Shown piece by piece: positions 1 to 7,249 of a DNA stretch of 64,000 nucleotides; positions within the stretch are counted from its first letter, which is position 1, and each line of letters begins with the position of its first letter. Under the pieces are notes generated by a model. That model saw only the letters and a list, made by a program, of their open reading frames with translations, had not been told where the DNA came from and ran no database searches. Origin of the DNA: an uncultured Rhodoferax sp. (GTDB lineage: Bacteria > Pseudomonadota > Gammaproteobacteria > Burkholderiales > Burkholderiaceae_C); contig NZ_CAMIHB010000001.1 in assembly GCF_946221635.1 (NCBI RefSeq), positions 62,001 to 126,000 of the forward strand, written 5' to 3'. The translations under genes and the position numbers were made by a program.

Positions 1-1376
1 CAGGCATGCAGAGTGGCCAGCGTGGAGGCCACGCTGTGCAGGGCCATGCTTTCGGTGACCTCCAGCTCCAGCATGTGCGGCGGCAGACCGGTGTCCTGCA
101 GCACCTGGGCCACCAGCGCGGGCAGGCTCTTGCCGACGAACTGGCGCACCGACAGGTTCACGGCCATGCGGAAGTCGTGGTGGCCTTGCGCCCGCCACTG
201 CGCTGCCTGGGTCGCGGCCGTGTGCATGACCCACTGGCCCAGTTGCACGATGATGCCGCTCTGCTCCGCGATGGGGATGAACTCCGACGGCGGTATCCAG
301 CCCAGCGTGGCGTGGTGCCAGCGCAGCAGGGCCTCGAAGCCCACCACCTTGCCGGTGGCGATCTGCACCTGCGGCTGGTAGTAGACCTGCAATTGCCCCT
401 GGGCCATGGCGTGGTGCAGCTCGTTGTGGATTTGCAGCGAGCGCGCTACCTGGCGGTTCATGGCAACGTCAAAGTACACATAGGTACCCGGGCCGCTCGG
501 TTTGGCATGGTGCAGGGCGGACTCGGCGTTGAGCAGCAAGGCGTGCGCGCTGTCGGCCTGGGCGGGGTAGAGGCTGGCGCCGGCGCTGGCCGTCAGGTAC
601 AGCGTGTGACCGTTCACACGGTAGGGCTGGGCCAGGCGCTGCAGCAGGTCGGCCGCGCGCTGATGCAGGCGCTCCTCCTGCTGCAGTCCGGCCATGCACA
701 GGGCAAACTGGTCGCCTCCGATGCGCCCCACCGCGTCGTGGGCTGTGGGCTGCTCCCATTGGGCGGAGAAAAGGTTGAGGCGCTTGCCCACCTCGCGCAG
801 CACCATGTCGCCCACACCGGTGCCCAGGGATTCATTGATCTTGGCAAACCCGTCCAGGCCCAGGCAGAGCAGGGCGACGTGGGCATGGCGCCCCAAGGCG
901 GATTCCATTTGCTGCTCGAACAGGTCACGCCCCGGCAGCGCCGTGAGCGTGTCGATCTGCATGGCGTAGCGGGTTTCGCTCTGGAGACGCTGGGCGGCCT
1001 GTTCAAGGTTGCTGCTGCGCTGCAGCCGGGCCAGCACGGCTTCCAGCAGTTCTTCGCGCCGGCAGGGTTTGGTGAGGTAGTCGTCGGCCCCCAGGTTCAT
1101 GCCGGTGCGCACGTCGGCGCGGTCGGCCTTGGCGGTGAGCATGATGATGGGCACGGTGGCGGTGCGGGCGTCTTCGCGCAGGGCGCGGATGAGACCGTAG
1201 CCGTCCAGCGTGGGCATCATCACGTCGGTGAGCACGAGGTCTGGGCGCCGGGCCTGGGCCTGGCGCAGGGCGTCGGCGCCGTCGCAGGCGGCCATGACTT
1301 CGTAGCCTTCCAGCTCCAGCATCCATTGCAGGTTCTCGCGCAGCGAGGGCTCGTCTTCCGCAATCAGGATTTTCAT
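1..1376 (-). CDS. Response regulator REC-GGDEF-EAL, 3' end outside window
   Basis: Two-component response regulator with a c-di-GMP output; the reading frame is open to the window edge (about 458 codons seen). The N-terminus MKILIAEDEP starts a receiver domain with phospho-acceptor D51 in LVLTDVMMP and a conserved Lys in YLTKP. A GGDEF domain follows, but its signature reads GGDQF and the usual TxLPNR is TALPGR, so cyclase activity is doubtful. The EAL domain begins with FEALLRW and keeps NLSVRQF and EVTES, so c-di-GMP hydrolysis is the more likely output. It starts 4 bp after the sensor kinase stop, so the two should be co-transcribed and act as a cognate pair. The signal is unknown. Confidence 0.9.
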   Translation of the reverse strand, partial: MKILIAEDEPSLRENLQWMLELEGYEVMAACDGADALRQAQARRPDLVLTDVMMPTLDGYGLIRALREDARTATVPIIMLTAKADRADVRTGMNLGADDYLTKPCRREELLEAVLARLQRSSNLEQAAQRLQSETRYAMQIDTLTALPGRDLFEQQMESALGRHAHVALLCLGLDGFAKINESLGTGVGDMVLREVGKRLNLFSAQWEQPTAHDAVGRIGGDQFALCMAGLQQEERLHQRAADLLQRLAQPYRVNGHTLYLTASAGASLYPAQADSAHALLLNAESALHHAKPSGPGTYVYFDVAMNRQVARSLQIHNELHHAMAQGQLQVYYQPQVQIATGKVVGFEALLRWHHATLGWIPPSEFIPIAEQSGIIVQLGQWVMHTAATQAAQWRAQGHHDFRMAVNLSVRQFVGKSLPALVAQVLQDTGLPPHMLELEVTESMALHSVASTLATLHA

Positions 1377-1380
1377 GGGC

Positions 1381-3171
1381 TCAGACCTCCGGCAGGCAGT
1401 GGTGCGTGGGCAGCACGACGCGGAAGGTGCTGCCCAGGCCTTCTGCGCTCTCCACCGCGATGCTGCCTGCATGGCAGCTCACAGCTTCCTTGACGATGGG
1501 CAGGCCCAGGCCGGTACCGGCGATGGCCCCCACATTGCTGGCGCGGTGGAAGCTCACAAACAGCTGGTCCTGGTCAGCCTCGGGAATGCCGATGCCCTGG
1601 TCGCTGACCGTGAAGAGCAGGGTATCGCCCTGGTCCTCCACGCGCAGGCACACCGTGCCGCCATGCGGTGAATACTTGATGGCGTTGGAGAGCAGATTGC
1701 CCACGATGTTGCGAATCAGCGTGTCGTCCAGCCAGTAGTGCTGCTCCGGCGGCGGGAGACTGATCTGCAGTTCCAGCTGCGCGAGTTGGCGCGCCATGGC
1801 GCTGCGCAGCTCGTCCACCAGGCCGTTGCAGAAGGCCGCCACGCTCAGGGCGCGGGGCTTGAACTCCAGCCTGCCTGCATCGGTGCGACCGATGACCAGC
1901 ACGTTCTCCAGCATGTGCGTCATGCGCTCGACGGCATCGTCGATGCGCTGCAGGGTCTGCTGCTTCTTGTCCGCCGGCATGCGGTCCTCGTAGTGCTGCA
2001 GCAACTCCACCGAGCCGTGGATGGTGGCCAGCGGGGTGCGGAACTCGTGCGAGGCCATGGTAATGAAGCGGGCCTTCAGGTCGTTGAGCGCGATCTGCTG
2101 CTGCAGGGCCTGGCGCTGGCTTTCCTCGGCCTGCATGCGGGCCGTAGCGTCCACCACAAACAGCAGCGTGGCATCGCGCTGGCCCCACTCGATCAAGACG
2201 GCCGAGAGTTCCAGCGTGCGGACCTGAGCGCTGGCGGTGATGACGCGGAAGGTGTAGTTGAGCTCCACCGTCTCGCCACGCAGGCGGCGCTGGTGCCGTT
2301 CCAGCACCGTTGCCACGTCATCCGGGTGGATGGTGGCGGTAAAGGGCTGGGACAGCAGGTAGTCCAGCGAATGACCGACGATGCGCACCATGCTGGGGTT
2401 GGCAAACACCATGCGCCCGTCCTGCACCACCACGACGCCCACGCCCACGTTCTCGATCACCGAGCGGTAGCGGGCCTCGGAGTTGCGCATGTCCTCGATG
2501 GCCTGCTGCCGTTCCAGCGCGGCCCCCACGTGGTTGGCCACAAAGCCCAGGACGTCGGCATCGGCCTCGGAGTAGTGCACATTGGGTTCGTAGCCTTGCA
2601 CCACCAGTACGCCGCGCACCTTGCCCTCCATCTGCATGGGCACGCCCAGCCAGCTGGTGAATGTGAGATCGCCCGTGGCTTCCGTGATGTCGCCGCTGGA
2701 TTGCAGCTGCAGAAAGCGTTCTGCGCTGATGAGCTGGGGCTGTGCGCTGCGCAACACAAATTCGGTCATGCCGCGCTTGCGCGGCACCCCGTAGCGCTGC
2801 ATGGTGTCGCCATCTTTCTCGTCCTCGTAGTACGGAAAGTCCACCGTATTCCTGGACGGGTGGCTCAGGCACACATAAAAGTTCTTGGCATACAGCAGCT
2901 CACCGAGCAGCTGGTGCACGGTCTTCAGAAAGTCGTACAGCGAGAGCCCGGCCGTTGCGCGTTCGGCAATCCGGTAGAACACATTTTGCAAGGCCTCGGC
3001 CTTTTTCTGTTCCCGGGCTTCGGCCTGCAATTCGCGCGTGCGGCGTTCCAGCCATTGGCTGGCCAGGGTTTGCTGTTCGTCCAGCGCGGCCTGCAACTGC
3101 CGGTTCTTGGTCTGCAAGGCCTGAAGCTGCTCCTGCAGTCGGTCCAGTTGCGCTTGCAGGCTGGCATCCAT
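1381..3171 (-). CDS. Sensor histidine kinase (coiled coil-GAF-PAS-HisKA-HATPase)
   Basis: Soluble-looking 596-residue kinase with no membrane segment, hence a cytoplasmic signal is likely. Residues 1-62 form a Gln/Leu-rich coiled coil, about 65-225 a GAF domain, about 232-350 a PAS domain, and HisKA carries phospho-accepting H375 in ASHEFRTPL. The ATPase domain has the N-box around 491-500, DQGIG at 524-528 and GTGLGL at 552-557. The start at ATG 3171 is chosen because the coiled coil begins there; the frame stays open upstream but would overlap the hydrolase gene. It lies 5 bp after that hydrolase and 4 bp before its REC-GGDEF-EAL partner. Ligand not predictable from sequence. Confidence 0.9.
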   Translation of the reverse strand: MDASLQAQLDRLQEQLQALQTKNRQLQAALDEQQTLASQWLERRTRELQAEAREQKKAEALQNVFYRIAERATAGLSLYDFLKTVHQLLGELLYAKNFYVCLSHPSRNTVDFPYYEDEKDGDTMQRYGVPRKRGMTEFVLRSAQPQLISAERFLQLQSSGDITEATGDLTFTSWLGVPMQMEGKVRGVLVVQGYEPNVHYSEADADVLGFVANHVGAALERQQAIEDMRNSEARYRSVIENVGVGVVVVQDGRMVFANPSMVRIVGHSLDYLLSQPFTATIHPDDVATVLERHQRRLRGETVELNYTFRVITASAQVRTLELSAVLIEWGQRDATLLFVVDATARMQAEESQRQALQQQIALNDLKARFITMASHEFRTPLATIHGSVELLQHYEDRMPADKKQQTLQRIDDAVERMTHMLENVLVIGRTDAGRLEFKPRALSVAAFCNGLVDELRSAMARQLAQLELQISLPPPEQHYWLDDTLIRNIVGNLLSNAIKYSPHGGTVCLRVEDQGDTLLFTVSDQGIGIPEADQDQLFVSFHRASNVGAIAGTGLGLPIVKEAVSCHAGSIAVESAEGLGSTFRVVLPTHHCLPEV

Positions 3172-3176
3172 GGCCG

Positions 3177-3980
3177 TCAGGGCTCCATGTTCCGCAGCGC
3201 GGCTTCCAGAGCGGCCGCCGTGGCCAGCGGCTTCTCCATGGGGAAGAGGTGGCTGCCGTCCAGCATCATGATGCGGCCCCGGGTCACCTTCTCGGTCATG
3301 GCCATGCCGACCTGTTTCATCTCGGCGGACTGGTCGCCCCCGATGAAGGTGACCGGGCATTTGACGGGGTGGCGCGCCAGCAGGCGGTCCAGGTTGTCGG
3401 GCAGGGTGTTGTAGAAGGCGGTTTCGATGGCACGGTCAAAGTCCAGCGTGCGCTTGCCCTCGGCGTCTTCGGGAAAGGCGTCCACGTAGTCCTGCAGCAC
3501 CTGCGGGTCCCATTTGGCAAAGGCCTTCTTGTGCTGGAAATGCCCGAGCGCCGCCTCGGCGCTGGGCCAGCTGTTGCGGCGTGCGCGGCTCACCACGCCG
3601 GGTGATATGGCGCCCACCAGCTGGGTGGTCTTGGCCAAGCCCAGGGCCTTGGAACGCCAGCCGCCCAGGATGGGCGAGTCGATCAGCACCAAGCCACGCG
3701 CCAGCTCAGGGTGGCGGGCGGCGGCCATCAGGCTCAAGAAGCCGCCCAGCGAGTGACCGACCAGCCAGACGGGCTCGCCGGCCTTGTCGACCACCTTGGT
3801 GGCGTAATCCACCAACTGCTGCACCACATGGGGCCAGTTGTCGGTGACGGGGTAGCGCGGGTCGTGGCCGTATTTGTCGACGGCCTTGACGCTGTAGCCC
3901 CGTGCCTTGAGGCTTTTGAACAGCAGCTTGTAGGTGCTGGCCGGAAAGCTGTTGGCGTGGGAGAAGACAATGGTGGACAT
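3177..3980 (-). CDS. Alpha/beta hydrolase
   Basis: 267-residue protein of the alpha/beta-hydrolase fold. The nucleophile elbow GHSLGG is visible about residue 94, preceded by an N-terminal strand IVFSHANSFP typical of the oxyanion-hole region, and a late His in DGSHLFPMEKP completes the expected triad; an acidic residue lies before it in FIGGDQ. No signal peptide. Substrate unknown; the family includes esterases, lipases and C-C hydrolases. It sits between the Anbu gene (9 bp upstream) and the sensor kinase (5 bp downstream), all on the minus strand, so a single transcript is plausible. ATG 3980 was preferred over a TTG one codon earlier. Confidence 0.85.
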   Translation of the reverse strand: MSTIVFSHANSFPASTYKLLFKSLKARGYSVKAVDKYGHDPRYPVTDNWPHVVQQLVDYATKVVDKAGEPVWLVGHSLGGFLSLMAAARHPELARGLVLIDSPILGGWRSKALGLAKTTQLVGAISPGVVSRARRNSWPSAEAALGHFQHKKAFAKWDPQVLQDYVDAFPEDAEGKRTLDFDRAIETAFYNTLPDNLDRLLARHPVKCPVTFIGGDQSAEMKQVGMAMTEKVTRGRIMMLDGSHLFPMEKPLATAAALEAALRNMEP

Positions 3981-3989
3981 CAAGCCGGA

Positions 3990-4817
3990 TTAAATGAGCT
4001 TTTCGTCGGGAGTGGTGATTTTCTTGAGCGGCAGGCTGCGCTGGCTGGGCACCAGCAGGGGCACGGCGGTCTGCCCGCCGTTCCACATCGGGTCTTCGAT
4101 GCTGTCGAACACCTCGCGCAGTTTCTGGCCCCAGCTGCTGTGCAGCATCTGGAAGTAGGGGTTGTTCTCGTCGATGCAGACCACCTTGTCGGTGGCAAAG
4201 GTATTGGCTTCGTAGACCACCATGTCCAGCGGCAGGCCCACCGAGAGGTTGGACTTGAGTGTGGAGTCCATGGACACCAGCGCGCACTTGGCGGCTTCGT
4301 CCAGCGGGGTGTGGGGCGTGATCACGCGGTCCAGCACAGGCTTGCCGTACTTGGACTCGCCGACCTGGAAGTAGGGTGTCTCGGGCGTGGCTTCGATGAA
4401 GTTGCCGGCGGAGTAGACCTGGAACAGGCGCATGCCCTCACCCTGGATCTGCCCGCCGAAGATCAGAGAGACATTGAAGTCCACACCGGCTGCCTTGAGC
4501 GCTGCGCCGTCACGCTCCTGCACCTTGCGGATGGCCGAGCCCAGCACGCGCGCGGCATCAAACATGCTCTTGGCATTCCAGATGGTGATGCCTTCGTCTT
4601 CCTCGTGGTCCTTGAGTCGCTCGATCTGCAGGATTTCGCGCACCGACTGCGAGATGCTGAGGTTGCCGGCCGAGAGCAGCACCATGAAGCGGTCGCCCGG
4701 CTTCTCGTACACGATCATCTTGCGGAAGGTGCTGATCTGGTCGAGACCGGCGTTGGTGCGCGAGTCGGACAGAAACACCAGTCCGGCGTTGAGTTTGAGG
4801 GCGACGCAGTAGGTCAT
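3990..4817 (-). CDS. Anbu proteasome-type peptidase
   Basis: 275-residue member of the Ntn-hydrolase fold, matching the bacterial Anbu (ancestral beta subunit) family. Met1 is followed by Thr2 (MTYCVALKLNAG), the predicted nucleophile after Met removal, and LVFLSDSRTNAG plus LLSAGNL are typical of the family. Anbu forms ring or helix-like assemblies related to HslV/20S beta subunits; substrates are unknown. In many genomes it is grouped with an alpha-E protein, an ATP-grasp protein and a transglutaminase-like protein, but none is beside it here. Its neighbours are an alpha/beta hydrolase and a defence pair whose stop lies 45 bp upstream. Confidence 0.85.
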   Translation of the reverse strand: MTYCVALKLNAGLVFLSDSRTNAGLDQISTFRKMIVYEKPGDRFMVLLSAGNLSISQSVREILQIERLKDHEEDEGITIWNAKSMFDAARVLGSAIRKVQERDGAALKAAGVDFNVSLIFGGQIQGEGMRLFQVYSAGNFIEATPETPYFQVGESKYGKPVLDRVITPHTPLDEAAKCALVSMDSTLKSNLSVGLPLDMVVYEANTFATDKVVCIDENNPYFQMLHSSWGQKLREVFDSIEDPMWNGGQTAVPLLVPSQRSLPLKKITTPDEKLI

Positions 4818-4862
4818 TGTTCTTGTCGTTTGGGCAAAAGCTAGAGTGTATCGGGGGGGAGA

Positions 4863-5384
4863 TCACTTACCAGTTTCGAGCAATGTCAAAAGAGTCTGCA
4901 AGGTAGCCACCGTAGTACGGGCTTCCTCCAGGATTGCTTTAGTGAAAAAGCGTGGATAAATGCTGGGCTCCGAGGCAGGGGCTGCAAATGCCGCTTCGAA
5001 GGCTTGCTTCAATTGTTCAGTCGTTCTATCTTTAATGGGCTTTTTGTGGATTTGTAGCAGCAGGCCCTCAAGACAAGGAGTGGACGCCAACACTTGAATT
5101 CGTTCTTTGCGGGCAGTGCTTTCAGTCTTCTGGTCCCAGCCAACGTCTGTATCCAGCAACGCCACGCGGTGGTCGAAATCTGCATTTCTTGATTGCCGAA
5201 TCGCGACATTCACCACATACGCTGCTCCCTTGCCGCGTGCATTCTTCACATCGAATCTAAAGCCACAACCGCGCTGGACATAGAGACCAATCAAGTGCTT
5301 CAGAAAGTACTCTTCAGAATATCCTTCCCCAACCACCAGAATAGTTCTGACAACGTTTCGTCGAGCAAGTTTGTAATTGCTCAT
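4863..5384 (-). CDS. RloB/TOPRIM-like small protein, ATPase partner
   Basis: 173-residue protein resembling RloB/TOPRIM-type partners of ABC-like ATPases. A hydrophobic strand ends in VVGEGYSEEYFL with an acidic E20, and a later strand ends ALLDTDVGW with D78 and D80, the spacing expected for TOPRIM metal ligands. STPCLEGLLL resembles the conserved SNPCFE-type block of RloB. The start overlaps the stop of the upstream ATPase gene by 4 bp, indicating tight coupling. Inferred role: nuclease or toxin effector of an anti-phage abortive system of the AbiL/RloAB/PARIS type, though which of these it belongs to cannot be settled without a profile search. Local base composition is less GC-rich than flanking genes, consistent with transfer. 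Confidence 0.7.
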   Translation of the reverse strand: MSNYKLARRNVVRTILVVGEGYSEEYFLKHLIGLYVQRGCGFRFDVKNARGKGAAYVVNVAIRQSRNADFDHRVALLDTDVGWDQKTESTARKERIQVLASTPCLEGLLLQIHKKPIKDRTTEQLKQAFEAAFAAPASEPSIYPRFFTKAILEEARTTVATLQTLLTLLETGK

Positions 5385-6565
5385 AGCTGAGGCACTGCCC
5401 CGTAGGCACCCGCCATGTATTTTGCGTAGTAGTTATGGTCAGCACGAATGCCCTCCACACTATCAAGGCGCCAGGCGCTGCTCTCGTTGAATTCATTCTT
5501 CTCGACCAGGATGACCTGCGATTTGTGGAGCAAATTCAACACCTCCAAGGCATGGCAGGTGAAAAGCAGTTGTGCCTTGTGTGGATTGGTTCGCGGATTG
5601 GCAAACAAATCCAAAATCGGTTCCAACATGTGAGGGTGCAAGTCGTTCTCGAACTCATCAATGACTGCCAAGCCACCGGTCTCCAATACGGGTAGAAGCC
5701 GAGACAGCAAAATGAACGCACCTTGGGTGCCGCTGGACTCTTGCGCAAAGTCCAGTGCGAAGCTGGAACCATCGTGCATTTTGTGAAAGCCGTAGGGTCG
5801 CCACAACTTTTGTTGAGTGTTGTCAGGGCCGGCGACCTCAAACTCTTTCAATTGCACATCACTCAGCCCCAAATCCCATTGCGATAGCAGTTGGGTCATG
5901 GAGGCTCGGTGCGCATCATGGTTAGCGAACAACTTGGCGGCAGCAATCAGTTGATTGCTGTCCTGAACCATCCGCCCGTATTGATGAATATTGCTCCACA
6001 CATAGGGTGCAACCATGCGCAAGGCCAATGGCACCCCGTACTGAGCGGCAGTAGCAATCAGTGACGCGTTGGGGCGCACCTTCACTGCCTCTGAGGGGGC
6101 AAAGCCAAAATCTTGTTGTTTCACGGTGTAGGCCTGCCGGGCCTCATCCCATTCGCGAACAAACACATAGCCCATGCGCTGGCGTTTCACATACAGGGCC
6201 TCATGCAGCACGCGTTGCTGTGTGGCACGCAGGGTATACCGCCACAGCTGGCCGTCAAAATCGATTTCAGCCTCAAACTCAGTTGCTTCATCGGCTCCTG
6301 CAGGATGTGGGCTGAATGGCAAGGGCGCAGATGGTTCCATTTGAAAGGAATGCGCCATGAACCAATGCACGAATACCACCGGCTTGAGCAGGCCTGTCTT
6401 CCCACTGGCGTTGGGGCCAATGACGGCCATGACAGTGCTCAGCCGCCCACCCGTATCGGCATCTAAGGACCAAGCAGCCGACGCATTGCGCTGATCAACT
6501 TGCCAAGAAACCTCAGTGCGTTCGCGGAATGACTGGAAATTGGAGAAGGCAAAACTATGTAGCAT
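5381..6565 (-). CDS. ABC-type AAA ATPase of a defence pair
   Basis: 394-residue ATPase of the AAA_15/AAA_21 (OLD/RloA-like) group. It starts with FSNFQSFRE, the usual N-terminal strand of this group, then Walker A GPNASGKT (50-57), an ABC-like signature ESSGT (276-280), Walker B LAVIDEFE (299-306) and a switch His in TCHALE (H338). The middle region is the variable insertion typical of SMC-like sensors. No membrane segment. It is the first gene of a two-gene unit and overlaps its TOPRIM/RloB-like partner by 4 bp. Family knowledge: such ATPases sense phage or foreign-DNA signals and license the partner. Lower GC than neighbours supports horizontal acquisition. Confidence 0.8.
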   Translation of the reverse strand: MLHSFAFSNFQSFRERTEVSWQVDQRNASAAWSLDADTGGRLSTVMAVIGPNASGKTGLLKPVVFVHWFMAHSFQMEPSAPLPFSPHPAGADEATEFEAEIDFDGQLWRYTLRATQQRVLHEALYVKRQRMGYVFVREWDEARQAYTVKQQDFGFAPSEAVKVRPNASLIATAAQYGVPLALRMVAPYVWSNIHQYGRMVQDSNQLIAAAKLFANHDAHRASMTQLLSQWDLGLSDVQLKEFEVAGPDNTQQKLWRPYGFHKMHDGSSFALDFAQESSGTQGAFILLSRLLPVLETGGLAVIDEFENDLHPHMLEPILDLFANPRTNPHKAQLLFTCHALEVLNLLHKSQVILVEKNEFNESSAWRLDSVEGIRADHNYYAKYMAGAYGAVPQL

Positions 6566-6586
6566 GCCCTTATTAAATCACTTTTG

Positions 6587-6602
6587 GAACAAAATTTCGT
6601 TC
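6587..6602. promoter_or_regulatory. Near-perfect 16-bp palindrome, candidate operator
   Basis: GAACAAAATTTCGTTC is a dyad matching in seven of eight pairs. It lies 21 bp upstream of the ATPase start in a short AT-rich stretch that must hold the promoter of the defence pair. A transcription-factor operator is inferred; no regulator gene is adjacent. Confidence 0.4.
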
Positions 6603-6625
6603 TAAATATGATTTGTTGTGCTTTT

Positions 6626-7249
6626 TTAGGGCTTTGAGCGCGCCAGGTTGAGAGCCAGCAGGCGTTTCAAAACCTCTTCGTCGGGCATGGCAGTGTTGTA
6701 GTCGGTCCAGCCGTATGCGGAGGCTACTGCCTGGTCCAGTGCCTCATGGGCTGCTTGCAACCAAGCAGGGCGCTGGTTGTAAAGCTTGGTGAGAGTGCGC
6801 TGAGCCAAGTCTTTCTCAAAACCTAGCTTAGGCACCACGCGGTCGGGGTAGGGGCTGGTGGTCATACCTAGCGGTACGACCTCGGGCAACCGTTCAGTCC
6901 ACTCGGGCGGGTTGAGCCAGTTCTCCCGCAAATCGTTGAGGCGCTTGGCGGCTTGAGCAATGCTGATTGCTACTATTTTTATAGCTGCTCGCGCAGACTC
7001 TCCGGGCGCTGGTGGCTGATTTAACTCTGAAAGACCTGCCGGAATCAGCGCGCCACCGACCACAACTTCTGTGCGCTGGTGGGCAGTGTCGGCGGGCGTG
7101 AGGCCCTCGGGGAAGGGGAAGGTCTCGAATGTTGTTGAATTCGTATACCTTGGCCTGTCCTCAAGAGAGGTCCCCAAACGTAGAGACCATAGTTCATGGA
7201 AGTGACTGTGGAGCAAGCCAAGAGTTACGTCATGTTGTTTACCTGATTT
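6626..7249 (-). pseudogene. C-terminal relic of MmeI-like DNA methyltransferase
   Basis: About 207 codons matching only the tail of large class-I DNA methyltransferases/type IIG enzymes: LHSHFHELWSLRLGT, STTFETFPFP, LRENWLNPPEW and RTLTKLYNQRPAWL are typical of their C-termini. The catalytic domain (SAM motif, NPPY) is absent. The readable frame begins immediately after, and in phase with, the mutS stop codon, so the 5' part was lost at that junction. A dispersed repeat sits inside and contributes an in-frame segment (about residues 75-95). A TTG at 7216 could start translation but the protein would lack catalytic parts. Interpreted as a decayed restriction-modification gene beside the ATPase/TOPRIM pair. 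Confidence 0.75.
6969..7022 (+). repeat. Dispersed repeat, copy 2 (in relic gene)
   Basis: Contains the family core ATAGCTGCTCGCGCAG with the leading GCTACTATTTTT and trailing GGCTGATTT. It is read in frame on the opposite strand within the methyltransferase relic. Confidence 0.7.

Noticed and set aside
6..1493. 495-codon plus-strand frame at the window start
   Set aside because: Antisense to the REC-GGDEF-EAL gene and the kinase end, low-complexity Gln/Gly/His composition.
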